NCBI RefSeq assembly: GCF_014203095.1
Contig: NZ_JACHIG010000015.1
Coordinates: 1-64,000, forward strand
Reading direction: 5' to 3'
Length of the DNA: 64,000 nt
Origin: Prosthecobacter vanneervenii
GTDB lineage: Bacteria > Verrucomicrobiota > Verrucomicrobiia > Verrucomicrobiales > Verrucomicrobiaceae
The notes under the pieces are model-generated. The model was not told where the DNA came from and ran no database searches. It was given only the letters and a program-made list of their open reading frames with translations. A program made the position numbers and the translations under genes. Within the stretch, counting starts at the first letter, position 1. Each line of letters begins with the position of its first letter. Below are positions 16,546 to 25,512 of this stretch, piece after piece.

Positions 16546-19500
16546 TTAGTGGAGGTAGAAAAACTCGTTCGTATTCAGGAGGACCTGGCAGAGATCATTC
16601 ATGGCCTGGCGGAAGGGATCATCTGCCTCGACGGTCTTGGTGTCGGAACCGGACCAGGCAAACTGTGAGGTGAGAGGATCTGCGGAGCGCCAGGTGACGA
16701 GGCCTGCGGACCATTTCTCAGGATCGCTGCTGAGGGCCTTGTCTTCCAGCACACTGGCTGCCACGCGCAGGGCCTCGATCTGCCCGTCCCACTGATGGGT
16801 GGGTGCGCGTTTGTTCAGACCACCGACCACGAGCTGAGCTGTGCCAGCGCTGAGCTTGGCGCGGATATCCATGGGGACCACGACGGACTCGGGCGAGGCC
16901 CCTGGCGTGTCGAGATCGCGCACGGTAAAGGCGACGGTATGGCCGGTGCAGGAAACGCGGGCGACGATGTGATAGCGGCGGCCCAGCTCGATATGAATGT
17001 CTGATGGCACCACCTGATAGCCGATGTTGGAGTTTTCATCTTCGCCCACGACCTGCATGATGACGTTGCGCGGTTTGAAGCGTGATTTCACACCCGTGAC
17101 CCCAAGGCTCCAGCCAAAGGACTCAAGGCTGTCCTTCCCGCCATTCCAGCGGGAGGCGATGGTGCGCACGGAGGCATTCGCATCGATGCTGTTGAGACTT
17201 GCAATGGCTTCCACGGTGAACTCGTCGCCTTCCTCCGTGCCGCTTTGAACTAGCAGGCGCTCGTGCGGGCTGTTTTCTTTGAAGCCGCTGTTGTTTTCAA
17301 CGGCCTCTGCGGCGGGTGCCACGGGCTGGCTAGATGTTCCGGCACGCCTTTTGAGGAAGGCCTCCGCTTTGGTGCGTTCCATCTTGGTGGGCAGACGGCC
17401 CAGCACGGCCAGCCAGGCATCGTCGATGTTTTCCACACGTCCGGCCAGCTTGCGGGCGCGGGCCAGCAACCAGTCGCCATTCAGGAGCTGCAGGGCCTGC
17501 GTGGGGGTGGTGGTGCTCTGGCGTTCAGCCGTGCTGGCAAATCCGGCAGGGGCATCCAGGGCGCGCAGCAGCTCATTCTGATTGTTGCGCTTCTTCATGA
17601 TGTAGATGGAACGGCGTGAGCCGTTGCCATCCTCAGCAGGACCGCCGGATTTGGGATCCAGCTCTCCGCTGGCGGCGAGCAGTGCATCGCGCACCTGCTC
17701 AGCATCGAGACGGCGGGGATTGAAGCGCCAGAGGTAATGGTTGGAGGGATCGATCTTGGCGATGTCGCCGACAGGCTCACGACGCGCCGTCTGCCGGTAG
17801 GTGGCGGAGAGCATGATCTCACGGTGCAGCGGCTTGATGTGCCAGCCGTTGGCCACGAACTTGGTGGTGAGGAAGTCGAGCAGCTCCGGATGAGTGGGCT
17901 TCTCGCCGAGCTTTCCGAAATCGCTGGCGGTGGCGACGATGCCACGCCCAAAGTGGTACTGCCAGATGCGGTTGACGATGACGCGGGTGGAGAGGCGGTT
18001 GTCCGGACGTGTAATCCAGTTGGCCAGAACGGTGCGGCGGCCGGTGGAGTTGCCGATGGGTTTGATCTCGGGCTCCTTGGGCTCAAGCAGGGTGAGGAAG
18101 CCAGGGGCGATTTCCTGCTCGCCTTTGCGGGTCTTGAGCGCGACCGAGGGAGGCACGGGTCCGGCATCTGTGGCGACAAAGGCGTCCATGAGGGGCTTGG
18201 GCTTGAGGCTGTCGAACTTCTTGAGCTCCTCCTCCAAGGCCTTGTACTCGGCCTTTTTTTCTTCGCTCTTGAGGCTCTTCATCGGGTCGAAGGTTTTGCG
18301 CTCGCGCTGCATCTGGCGCTGGCACAGGCCGGCGAGCTGCCTTTCCAAGGCTCCGCGCTCGGCATCGGGCTTGCGCACCATTTCCTGGAGATCTTCTGTG
18401 AAGCGGGTGAGCGCACGCTCCACCTTGGGCTCGACGAGCGGGCCGGTAATCGCATCCATTTTAGCGCGGATGTCGGCGGTGGCGGTTTCCCATTTGGCCT
18501 GCTGCTCGGCGAATGCCTTCTTTTCGGCGGGGGTGGCCAGCTTGAGGTCATCGCGCCATTGGACGGGAGCGAGGAAGGCGCGCAGGCGGTAGTAGTCCTT
18601 CTGCAGGATGGGGTCAAACTTGTGATTGTGGCAATGGGCGCAGCCCATGCTGAGGCCGAGAAAGAGCTCGCCGGTGGTGTCCGTCATGTCCGTGAGAATG
18701 ATGTCCCACTGACCCTTCACATCGCGCTGATTCCATTCGTAGATGGGATTACGCAGGAAGCAGGTGGCGATGAGCACATTGGGATCATCCGGCGCGATCT
18801 CATCGCCCGCGAGCTGCTCGCGCACGAACTGGTCGTAGGGCTTGTCATCGTTGAAGGATTTGATGACGTAGTCGCGGTAAGGCCAGACGGAGGGGCGGTA
18901 TTCATCGGCATTGTAGCCGTCGCTTTCGGCGTAGCGGACGAGATCCAGCCAATGCTGGGCCCAGCGCTCGCCATAGCTTGGACTGGCGAGAAGCTCATCC
19001 ACCAGCTTTTCATAGGCGCGCGGGTCCTTGTCGTTGACGAATTTGTCGATCTGCTCGCGGGTGGGCGGTAGGCCGTGGAGGTCGAAGTAAACGCGGCGCA
19101 CCAGCTCATTGCGGTCCGCCTCGGCAGCGGGAGTGAGCTTGAGCTCGGCCTGCTTGGCGGCGATGAAGCGGTCGATGTCATTGCGCACCCACTTGCCAGC
19201 GACCTTGGGGGGAGAGACCTTGGCCACCGGCTTGAAGAACCAGTAGTTGCGCTGCTCCTCGGTGAAGCCGCCCTCGGTCACGACCACTTTTTGCGCAGGA
19301 TTGTCCGGCCAAGGCGCACCGAGCTTGATCCACTTTTCCAAAGTAGCGATTTCGGCATCGGGCATCTTGCCGCCGTTGTTTTTGGGAGGCATCTGGAAGT
19401 CTTCATCCTTGTAGTGGATGGCCTCGATCATGGCGGATTTTTCTGGATGCCCGGGGACGAGGGCCGGACCGGTGTCGCCGCCGGTCTTGAGATAGCCGAT

Positions 19501-19695
19501 GTTGTCCACACGGAGGCCGCCCTTCTGCTTGGTGTTGCTGTGGCAGTCAAAGCAGCGCTTCACCAGGATGGGCCGCACTTCGTTTTCAAAGAACTTCATG
19601 GCTGAGCGCTCCGCGTCGGCGTCAGCGGCAAACATCCCGCCCGCAGCGTGGCAGGAGAGCAGGAAAAGGAAGGCTGGTAGGCGTGACCGTGTCAT
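16546..19695 (-). CDS. PSD1 protein with a LamG-like domain nested in DUF1553
   Basis: 1049 residues from ATG 19695, chosen for its signal peptide. PSCyt1 haem motif CFDCH at residues 48-52; PSCyt1 ends with DFQMPPKNNGGKMP. DUF1549 has VRRVYFDLHGLPPT, YGERWAQHWLDLVRYAESDG and a second CAHCHNHKFDP. A charged coiled-coil insert runs about residues 430-540. DUF1553 starts at RRTVLANWITRPDNRLSTRVIVNRIW. At roughly residues 785-975 a concanavalin/LamG-like beta-sandwich (ESFGWSLGVTG, LGRRYHIVARVSCTG, WDGQIEALRVA) interrupts DUF1553, whose last helix (DLCQVLLNTNEFFYLH) follows. This implies a carbohydrate- or surface-binding attachment to the cytochrome. First gene of the minus-strand run. Confidence 0.9.
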   Translation of the reverse strand: MTRSRLPAFLFLLSCHAAGGMFAADADAERSAMKFFENEVRPILVKRCFDCHSNTKQKGGLRVDNIGYLKTGGDTGPALVPGHPEKSAMIEAIHYKDEDFQMPPKNNGGKMPDAEIATLEKWIKLGAPWPDNPAQKVVVTEGGFTEEQRNYWFFKPVAKVSPPKVAGKWVRNDIDRFIAAKQAELKLTPAAEADRNELVRRVYFDLHGLPPTREQIDKFVNDKDPRAYEKLVDELLASPSYGERWAQHWLDLVRYAESDGYNADEYRPSVWPYRDYVIKSFNDDKPYDQFVREQLAGDEIAPDDPNVLIATCFLRNPIYEWNQRDVKGQWDIILTDMTDTTGELFLGLSMGCAHCHNHKFDPILQKDYYRLRAFLAPVQWRDDLKLATPAEKKAFAEQQAKWETATADIRAKMDAITGPLVEPKVERALTRFTEDLQEMVRKPDAERGALERQLAGLCQRQMQRERKTFDPMKSLKSEEKKAEYKALEEELKKFDSLKPKPLMDAFVATDAGPVPPSVALKTRKGEQEIAPGFLTLLEPKEPEIKPIGNSTGRRTVLANWITRPDNRLSTRVIVNRIWQYHFGRGIVATASDFGKLGEKPTHPELLDFLTTKFVANGWHIKPLHREIMLSATYRQTARREPVGDIAKIDPSNHYLWRFNPRRLDAEQVRDALLAASGELDPKSGGPAEDGNGSRRSIYIMKKRNNQNELLRALDAPAGFASTAERQSTTTPTQALQLLNGDWLLARARKLAGRVENIDDAWLAVLGRLPTKMERTKAEAFLKRRAGTSSQPVAPAAEAVENNSGFKENSPHERLLVQSGTEEGDEFTVEAIASLNSIDANASVRTIASRWNGGKDSLESFGWSLGVTGVKSRFKPRNVIMQVVGEDENSNIGYQVVPSDIHIELGRRYHIVARVSCTGHTVAFTVRDLDTPGASPESVVVPMDIRAKLSAGTAQLVVGGLNKRAPTHQWDGQIEALRVAASVLEDKALSSDPEKWSAGLVTWRSADPLTSQFAWSGSDTKTVEADDPFRQAMNDLCQVLLNTNEFFYLH

Positions 19696-19726
19696 GTCAG
19701 TAGAAAAAGGCGGAAGTAGTACGCTT

Positions 19727-19746
19727 TTGGACACAAAAATTGGCAA
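19727..19746 (-). promoter_or_regulatory. TTGCCA / GTGTCCAA motif pair upstream of PSD1
   Basis: In gene orientation this reads TTGCCA, six bases, then GTGTCCAA, 31 bases before the PSD1 ATG. The same two words occur in the conserved element before kbl and tdh, with 13 bases between them instead of six. It lies in the 103-base divergent gap between the PSD1 gene and the TIM-barrel gene, so it could serve either side. The difference in spacing makes common regulation uncertain, and chance resemblance is possible. Confidence 0.25.
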
Positions 19747-19798
19747 AAACCCGCCTGTTTGAGTGCTCCAGAAGGCAAAGCGTGCTTTCCTGGCCCCA

Positions 19799-20992
19799 AT
19801 GTTCCCCTGCCCTCGCAAATGTCTGGCGACACTCCTGCTGCTGATCGTGACCATGGCAGCCCCCTTGGTCCCGGCTGCTGAACTGCCGGAAGTCGATCGT
19901 TTTAACTACAACCTCGGCACCCAGGCGATCGGTGGCAAATACCACCTCACTGAACAGGACCCGCTGGTGGAATCTGCCGCAGTCGTCCGTGCCATGGGGG
20001 CGAGTTGCATGAAATTTGACCTGCGGGCCAAGCCCAAGGAGTACCCAGGTGTGCATTCGCTGGTGGAGCTGGCACGCGATGAGCCCTCCCACCGCCGGGT
20101 GCTGGACATGCCTTTTGCGAATTTCCAGCTCTGGGCGGAACCCTTTGCCAACACCTCATGGAAACAAGGCTTTTCCAAAGCGAACGCGGACAAGGAATAT
20201 CAGGAGCTGCATGCGCTGGTGGTGCATCTGCTGAAGACCTACAGCGGCACGGGAAAGACTTTTTACCTCGGCCACTGGGAGGGCGATAATTTGCTTCGGG
20301 GCAGCATTGGCAAAGAAGCGGATGCGAAAATGGCGCCTGAGAAAGTGCAGGGCATGATCGACTGGCTGACGACCCGCCAGCGCGCGGTGGATGAAGCCAA
20401 GCGCGACACGCCGCACCAGAACGTGGAGGTGTGGCACTACACGGAGCTGAACCATCCCACGATCTCCCTGCGGGAGGGCAGGCCTACTTTGGTCAATCAA
20501 GTGCTGCCTCATGTGGCAGTGGATTTTGTGTCCTACTCGGCCTACGACGTGACAAACGAGCCCAAGCCGGAGGAGATCAAGGCGGTGCTGAGCTACATTG
20601 AGTCTCAGCTCAAGCCCAAGCCGGGGATTCCAGGCAGGCGAGTTTTCATCGGGGAATACGGCTATTCGGTGTTTCACCACGGCAAAGCGCACCACTCACC
20701 TCAGGAGCAGGATCGGCTCTCGCGCATCACCATCCAGGCAGCGCTGGAGTGGGGCTGCCCGTTCATCCTCTACTGGGAGCTGTATAACAATGAACTGGAG
20801 CCCGACGGACAGCACCGTGGCTACTGGATGATCAACGACAAAGGCACGAAACAACCCATTTATGAAACACACCGACACTACTATGAGTGGGCGAGAGCGT
20901 TTGTAGCAGAGTGCTTGACGCGGACGGGCAAAGTGCCGGAAGACGAGGCCTTCCGGAAAGCCGCGGTGGAGTATTTCAAAGCACAGCGCTGA
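19799..20992 (+). CDS. Secreted TIM-barrel glycoside-hydrolase-like protein
   Basis: 397 residues from ATG 19799; an in-frame GTG further upstream would spoil the signal peptide. The signal is CLATLLLLIVTMAAPLVPA. The body looks like a clan-A type (beta/alpha)8 hydrolase: YLGHWEGDNLL, VEVWHYTELNHPT, VDFVSYSAYDVTNEP and a late FIGEYGYSVF, where the Glu could be the nucleophile, and FILYWELYNNE. I cannot place it in a numbered GH family. It is the only plus-strand gene in a long minus-strand stretch, divergent from PSD1 16546 and convergent with the SGNH gene, whose stop is 5 bases away. Confidence 0.7.
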   Translation: MFPCPRKCLATLLLLIVTMAAPLVPAAELPEVDRFNYNLGTQAIGGKYHLTEQDPLVESAAVVRAMGASCMKFDLRAKPKEYPGVHSLVELARDEPSHRRVLDMPFANFQLWAEPFANTSWKQGFSKANADKEYQELHALVVHLLKTYSGTGKTFYLGHWEGDNLLRGSIGKEADAKMAPEKVQGMIDWLTTRQRAVDEAKRDTPHQNVEVWHYTELNHPTISLREGRPTLVNQVLPHVAVDFVSYSAYDVTNEPKPEEIKAVLSYIESQLKPKPGIPGRRVFIGEYGYSVFHHGKAHHSPQEQDRLSRITIQAALEWGCPFILYWELYNNELEPDGQHRGYWMINDKGTKQPIYETHRHYYEWARAFVAECLTRTGKVPEDEAFRKAAVEYFKAQR

Positions 20993-20997
20993 GCTGC

Positions 20998-21666
20998 TCA
21001 GGGGAATGCCTTTAGCAGAGCAGCGGCGATCGCGGCCATGCCTTTGTCGCCAGGGTGATTTGCGACGCCGGCATGCTTGTAGGGACGCTCTGAGCGGGCG
21101 TAATTGGACTCATCTTTGCCGAGAGTGCTGATGTCGACGTACACACCTTCGACGGCGGAGCAGGCCAGGCTGAGGGCTTCGTCCTTGGCCGCATTGGCCC
21201 AGAAACAACTGCGCACGAGAATGATGGGCTTTTTGCCGGCTTTCAGTGCATTCAGGAGGGTGGTCACACTGGCCTGCAGCTTTGCCTTGTCTTCAGCTGT
21301 CTTTAAAGCGGGCACATTTTCGCCGATGGCGAGGATGATAAGGTCGGCATGAAAATCGATGGCTTCCTTAAGCTTGGCAGGCACGTCGTAGCCGGCATAG
21401 GCACGCTCAAAGTCGGCGATGTTTTTCACCATGACCTCAGGCGCCGCGCCTGCTTTGTCCGTGAGGCCTTTGGTGACGAGATGCACATAGTCATTGGCCT
21501 CCGCGCTGGCGGCCATACCCCAGTTTCCCTTCCAATCGATGTCGGCCTTGGGGCCGTGCTTGGTGATGCTGTTGCCGAGGAAGAGCACCTTGGTCTGTGC
21601 GGAGGCCTGCGCGGCCATGCAAATGAAGGCGAGGGCGACGAAGAAAAAGCGGCGGGATGTTTTCAT
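20998..21666 (-). CDS. SGNH/GDSL-type secreted esterase-like protein with altered motifs
   Basis: 222 residues. Signal MKTSRRFFFVALAFICMAAQASA. Block I reads FLGNSITKHG (GNSI instead of GDSI). Block III reads AIGENVPAL instead of the usual GxND, and the C-terminal ANHPGDKGMAAIA supplies a histidine but no adjacent DxxH aspartate is obvious. The oxyanion asparagine may come from GEN. The fold is therefore supported but the catalytic set is unconventional. It is the last gene of the GntR-headed operon, 19 bases after the gluconate-dehydrogenase subunit. It may deacylate a sugar before or after oxidation; this is inference. Confidence 0.78.
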   Translation of the reverse strand: MKTSRRFFFVALAFICMAAQASAQTKVLFLGNSITKHGPKADIDWKGNWGMAASAEANDYVHLVTKGLTDKAGAAPEVMVKNIADFERAYAGYDVPAKLKEAIDFHADLIILAIGENVPALKTAEDKAKLQASVTTLLNALKAGKKPIILVRSCFWANAAKDEALSLACSAVEGVYVDISTLGKDESNYARSERPYKHAGVANHPGDKGMAAIAAALLKAFP

Positions 21667-21685
21667 GAAAAGCTGTGGGTGAAGA

Positions 21686-22330
21686 TCAGGCGAGGCCTAC
21701 ATGCTTGAGCGCCTCGATGGGTGGCCCCTCGAAGGAACCCGAGGGCACATTGCCGACATATCCGATGGCTTTCATGCCTTCAGGAGTGGTGTAGTAGCCA
21801 CCTGCGGTGAGATCGCGGAAGCGCTTGAAGAAGGCCGCGCCCTTTTTGAGCTCGGGCTTGGGTTTGGAGGCAGCCAGGTCTGTGCAAAGAGCGAGCTGCT
21901 GCTCGGGCGAGAGCTCTGCGAAGGTCTTGCTGAAACGGCGCGCTGATTCTTCATCGATCCATTTTAGCCCCTCAAGAATCACACGGCGGTCTCCGGCCTG
22001 CGCCGGATACGGGGAGCTGATCCACTCATCGATGAAATCATGCACTCCCACCGCCGAGGCGCTGGGGGAGGCGGCGTCAGCGGGGATGATGACGTCGCAC
22101 AGAGCACGAGTGGCGCGACGCTGGGGTTCGGTGAATGTGAGAGGCCAGACGTCTCCCGGTTTGTACACCTTGGCCATGACTGGATCAGGTCCGTAGCCTT
22201 TGGCATTTGAAGAAGCGGCGTCCGCGGCAACAAGCTGCGCATCACGTGCTGCCATGGATGCGGTGGCGGTTAGCATCCACTGCAGCGCAGTGCGGCGGTC
22301 CATGCGAGGAAGGTCTTTGGGAGCGCTCAT
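21686..22330 (-). CDS. Gluconate 2-dehydrogenase subunit 3 family protein
   Basis: 214 residues from ATG 22330. An N-terminal twin-arginine stretch (RMDRRTALQWMLTATASMAA) acts as the Tat signal. In three-subunit FAD dehydrogenases the small subunit carries the Tat signal and chaperones export of the flavin subunit. Family features: PLTFTEPQRRATRALCDVIIPAD, GVHDFIDEWISSPY, FSKTFAELSPEQQ and FFKRFRDLTAGGYYTTPEGMK. It lies 2 bases after the GMC gene, as in gluconate, sorbitol and glucose dehydrogenase operons. The third subunit, a multihaem cytochrome c, is absent next to it; PSD cytochromes encoded upstream could substitute. Confidence 0.9.
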   Translation of the reverse strand: MSAPKDLPRMDRRTALQWMLTATASMAARDAQLVAADAASSNAKGYGPDPVMAKVYKPGDVWPLTFTEPQRRATRALCDVIIPADAASPSASAVGVHDFIDEWISSPYPAQAGDRRVILEGLKWIDEESARRFSKTFAELSPEQQLALCTDLAASKPKPELKKGAAFFKRFRDLTAGGYYTTPEGMKAIGYVGNVPSGSFEGPPIEALKHVGLA

Positions 22331-22332
22331 GG

Positions 22333-24144
22333 TCAGATATTTCCTTTCTTCATTTCGTCCATCAGGTGGTCGGCCATGCGCCATGCCAGGGCCATGATGG
22401 TGAGGGTGGGGTTTTTATCCGCTGTGCTGGCAAAGGGGGCGCCATCTGCCATGAAGAGATTTTTCACATCCCAGGTCTGGCTCCATTGGTTGGTGACCGA
22501 GATCTCACGGTCTGCGCCCATGATCGCACCACCTACCTCATGGATGACCTCTCCCCCTCGTCTGATGAGCTTGGCTGGATCATTATCAGCTTTGGCAGAG
22601 ATTCTGCCGCCCATGGCTTCGAGAATTTCGCGAATGCGCTGCTGCTGGTGGCGCACCTGATTGAGCTCAAAGTCCGTCCATTTCCAATGAAAGCGCAGCA
22701 CAGGAATGCCCCACTGATCTTTCAGCTCGGGATCGATCTCGGTGAAGCAGCCATCGTTTGGCAGCATGGTGCCCTGAGCGCCAAAGCCCATCTGGCAGCC
22801 ATAAGTGCGCCGGGCCTCCTCTTTGAGCTTGGCCCCAAACAGCACGCCGTCATGTCCGGCACGTGAGTCGATGCCATTGATTACATTGAGAGAGGGCATC
22901 TGCCGTCCCGTGGTGAACTCCAGATGATAGCCGCCGGGAAAGCCGAGCTGACCTTTGGCATTCTGCGCATGCAGCGTCCAGGGCACATAGGCATGCGGAC
23001 CGCCGGCACCGTCTTCATTGTGAATGGGCATGCCTTCAAAGGCGGGAATGTAAGCGCTGAGGCTGCTCGAGACCGAGTCAGTGATGTATTTGCCCACTTT
23101 GCCGCTGGAATTGGCGAGCCCCTGCGGGAAGGCGCTGGATTTGGAATTGAGCAGCAGGCGCACCGACTCCTGCGAGCTGGCTGCCAGCACCACAGCGCGG
23201 CCTTTGGCATGACCTTCACGGCCGGTGGTTTTGTCGATAAAGGTGACACCTGAGGCCCGGCCCTTCTTGTCGAGCGTGACCTCGCGCGCCATCGCATTGG
23301 GCAGGATGTCCAGATTTCCCGTGGCCAGTGCAGGGCGCAGATGCACGGTCTGCGAATCGTAGTTGGCACGTATGGCGCAGCCGCGATGGCAGTCCGTGGC
23401 CCAGAAGCAGGGTGAGCGCGTGCGCATGGAGTCCGCCAGGATGGCCTGCGCCTTGGCATTGCCGGGATGGAGTTTGGCCGGAAGGGTGTTTGCATCCTGA
23501 GGCTGGGTGAGCACCGCCCGATGGATGGAGACGATGTGGGCACCTGCTTTTTTGCCGTGCTTCTGTGCATAGAGCTCGCCCACGCGGAGCTTGGGTGCTG
23601 GCTGTAGCACGCCTGGAGATGAATCAGGCGAATTCTCAAGCCCATCGTTGGAGCCGAAGACACCGATGAGCATTTCGACCTTGTCGTAATAGGGGGCGAT
23701 GTCGTCGTAGCTAATCGGCCAGTCAAAGCCGAGACCAAAACGAGTGCGTGGCTTGAAATCGTAAGGACCATTGCGAAGGGTGATGCGGCCCCAGTGGTTG
23801 GTGCGGCCTCCCATCATGCGCTGCCGCCACCAGCGGAACTCATCCACAGGTGCCTTGCTGGCGTTGGTGTAAGGCTCCCCGGGAATGTCCCAGCCGCTGT
23901 TGATGGAGCAGTCGTGGAAGCCGTATTGTTTATCCGGAGTTTTTTCACCGCGCAGCGGGGCGTGGCTCGGCAATTGCAGCATGGCCACCTCTGTCTGCAC
24001 ATCAAAGGACCGGCCCGCCTCGAGGATGAGAACCTTGAGGCCCTCCATTGTCAGCGTGTAGGCCGTCTGGCCTCCGCCTGCTCCGGAACCTACGATGACC
24101 ACGTCATAAGAATCCTGAAGTTTGTCGGAAGTAATGTTTGGCAT
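22333..24144 (-). CDS. GMC-family FAD oxidoreductase (sugar/alcohol dehydrogenase)
   Basis: 603 residues from ATG 24144. The N-terminal FAD-binding motif is DVVIVGSGAGGGQTAYTL followed by the ILEAGR strand end. NHWGRITLRNGPYDF is the GMC FAD-covering region. The C-terminal block contains HEVGGAIMG, with the putative catalytic histidine, and LFMADGAPFASTADKNPTLTIMALAWR. No signal peptide is visible; export would be by hitchhiking with the Tat-bearing subunit 3 two bases downstream. This pairing is diagnostic for membrane or periplasmic gluconate/2-ketogluconate/sorbitol-type dehydrogenases. Substrate unknown. The CFWATDCHRGCAIRANYDS insert contains three cysteines that could bind a metal or cluster. 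Confidence 0.9.
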   Translation of the reverse strand: MPNITSDKLQDSYDVVIVGSGAGGGQTAYTLTMEGLKVLILEAGRSFDVQTEVAMLQLPSHAPLRGEKTPDKQYGFHDCSINSGWDIPGEPYTNASKAPVDEFRWWRQRMMGGRTNHWGRITLRNGPYDFKPRTRFGLGFDWPISYDDIAPYYDKVEMLIGVFGSNDGLENSPDSSPGVLQPAPKLRVGELYAQKHGKKAGAHIVSIHRAVLTQPQDANTLPAKLHPGNAKAQAILADSMRTRSPCFWATDCHRGCAIRANYDSQTVHLRPALATGNLDILPNAMAREVTLDKKGRASGVTFIDKTTGREGHAKGRAVVLAASSQESVRLLLNSKSSAFPQGLANSSGKVGKYITDSVSSSLSAYIPAFEGMPIHNEDGAGGPHAYVPWTLHAQNAKGQLGFPGGYHLEFTTGRQMPSLNVINGIDSRAGHDGVLFGAKLKEEARRTYGCQMGFGAQGTMLPNDGCFTEIDPELKDQWGIPVLRFHWKWTDFELNQVRHQQQRIREILEAMGGRISAKADNDPAKLIRRGGEVIHEVGGAIMGADREISVTNQWSQTWDVKNLFMADGAPFASTADKNPTLTIMALAWRMADHLMDEMKKGNI

Positions 24145-24170
24145 GGCGGAGAAGCAAAAACGCCAGATTT

Positions 24171-25502
24171 TCAAACCTCTTCCAGCATCATTTTAGCATC
24201 GCCGAAGATTTTGGGATGCTGGCCCATTTTGTCCATCATGGACATGAAGAGGCGGCAAAGCTGGCGCTCGGGTTTGTCTTTATAATCGAGCACACGGCCA
24301 CCTTTGAGCCGTCCGCCAGCGCCGCCAAGAACGATGACGGGAAGCTGGTCGTTGTCGTGCCTGGCCCCGGCCATCATGCTGGAGCAGTGCATGAGCATGG
24401 TATTGTCCAGCAGCGTGCGCGGGCCTTCCTGGATGGAGTCCAGCTTGCGGGCAAGGTAGGCGAGCTGCCCAATGAAAAATTGATTCACCTTCAGCCAGTC
24501 TTCGCCATCGCTGTGGGAGAGCAGATGGTGGATCATGTAGTCGATGCCATGCCCCGCCTGCTGCACACTGGGGAGATTGGGAAAGCGCAGGGCGCTATGG
24601 TCATTGTTGAGTTTCAGTGTGGTGATTCGTGTGGTGTCAGTCTGGAAACCCAGCACGAGGAGATCAATCATGAGCTTCATGTGCTCGCCGATGTCCTGCG
24701 GGATGCCGTCGGCAGGACGCTTGATGTTCGGCTTTTCGAGCGTAGGCCGCCAGCCTTGCAGCTCACCGCGTTTGCCTGCGTTTTCGATGCGCTTTTCCAC
24801 ATCGCGCACGGAATCAAGATACTCATCGAGCTTGCGCTGGTCATTGAGGCTGATGTCACGCTTGAGATCCCGTGCCTCAGCGAGCACCGCATCCAGCACG
24901 CTTTTGTCGGCAGGGGATGCTTCATCTTTAAACAGACGGTCAAAGGCAAGCGCGGGGTAGAGCTCCAGCGGAGTCGGTGTGGTGGGAGAGCTCCATGAGA
25001 TGTGGGAGCTGTAGAGCATGGAGTAGTTTTTGTGCACCGAGGGGTTCGACTTCTCACACGCGAGCACAAGACTCGGCACCTTGGTGCTGCGGCCGTAGGT
25101 TTGCGCGAGCACCTGGTCAAAACTGGTGCCTGAGCGAATCTCACCACCGGAAGCAATCGGCGCGCCGGAGAGCATGTTGCCAGTCTGCGAGGAGTGGATG
25201 TTCCCCTTCCGTGCCTCCTCATGGTAGAGACCGCGCACAAACAGAAGCTTTTCGCGGAATTCGTGGAGAGGCTGCAGGACTTTGCCCAGCTCCATCCCCT
25301 TCCCCTCGCCTTTGGCCCACCATTCCTGAGAGTGGAAGCCATTGCCTGAAAAGGTGACGCACAGGCGCACCGGAGCCTCGCTGGCGGGCTTGTCACGTTT
25401 GGGTTCATCTCCCCAAACATTGAAAGACTCCATCCATGGCAGCGCCATGGAGACGCCCGCTCCGCGCAGGAAGGCTCGACGTGAGAAATGATGTGTGTGC
25501 AT
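24171..25502 (-). CDS. DUF1552 Tat-exported protein
   Basis: 443 residues from ATG 25502; a TTG at 25511 is less likely. Signal HFSRRAFLRGAGVSMALPWM is the twin-arginine form typical of DUF1552. Landmarks: RLCVTFSGNGFHSQEWW, LLFVRGLYHEEARKGNIHSS, GNMLSGAP, GTSFDQVLAQTYG, SLVLACEKSN and late ILVDNTMLMHCSSMM-like and DNDQLPVIVLGGAGG segments. DUF1552 genes normally accompany PSD2-5 genes, as here (10 bases after it), and appear analogous to DUF1501 genes beside PSD1. Function unknown. It precedes the GMC gene by 26 bases. Confidence 0.9.
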   Translation of the reverse strand: MHTHHFSRRAFLRGAGVSMALPWMESFNVWGDEPKRDKPASEAPVRLCVTFSGNGFHSQEWWAKGEGKGMELGKVLQPLHEFREKLLFVRGLYHEEARKGNIHSSQTGNMLSGAPIASGGEIRSGTSFDQVLAQTYGRSTKVPSLVLACEKSNPSVHKNYSMLYSSHISWSSPTTPTPLELYPALAFDRLFKDEASPADKSVLDAVLAEARDLKRDISLNDQRKLDEYLDSVRDVEKRIENAGKRGELQGWRPTLEKPNIKRPADGIPQDIGEHMKLMIDLLVLGFQTDTTRITTLKLNNDHSALRFPNLPSVQQAGHGIDYMIHHLLSHSDGEDWLKVNQFFIGQLAYLARKLDSIQEGPRTLLDNTMLMHCSSMMAGARHDNDQLPVIVLGGAGGRLKGGRVLDYKDKPERQLCRLFMSMMDKMGQHPKIFGDAKMMLEEV

Positions 25503-25512
25503 AGGAGTCAAA

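Noticed and set aside
13948..16668. A 906-codon open frame on the plus strand opposite the DUF1501 and sialidase genes
   Set aside because: It is the antisense of two genes with clear family motifs and signal peptides; GC-rich third positions leave antisense frames open. No motif or signal appears in it.
17737..19071. A 444-codon plus-strand frame within the LamG PSD1 region
   Set aside because: Overlaps the haem-type motifs of PSD1 in antisense; low-complexity Gly/Leu/Glu composition typical of shadows.
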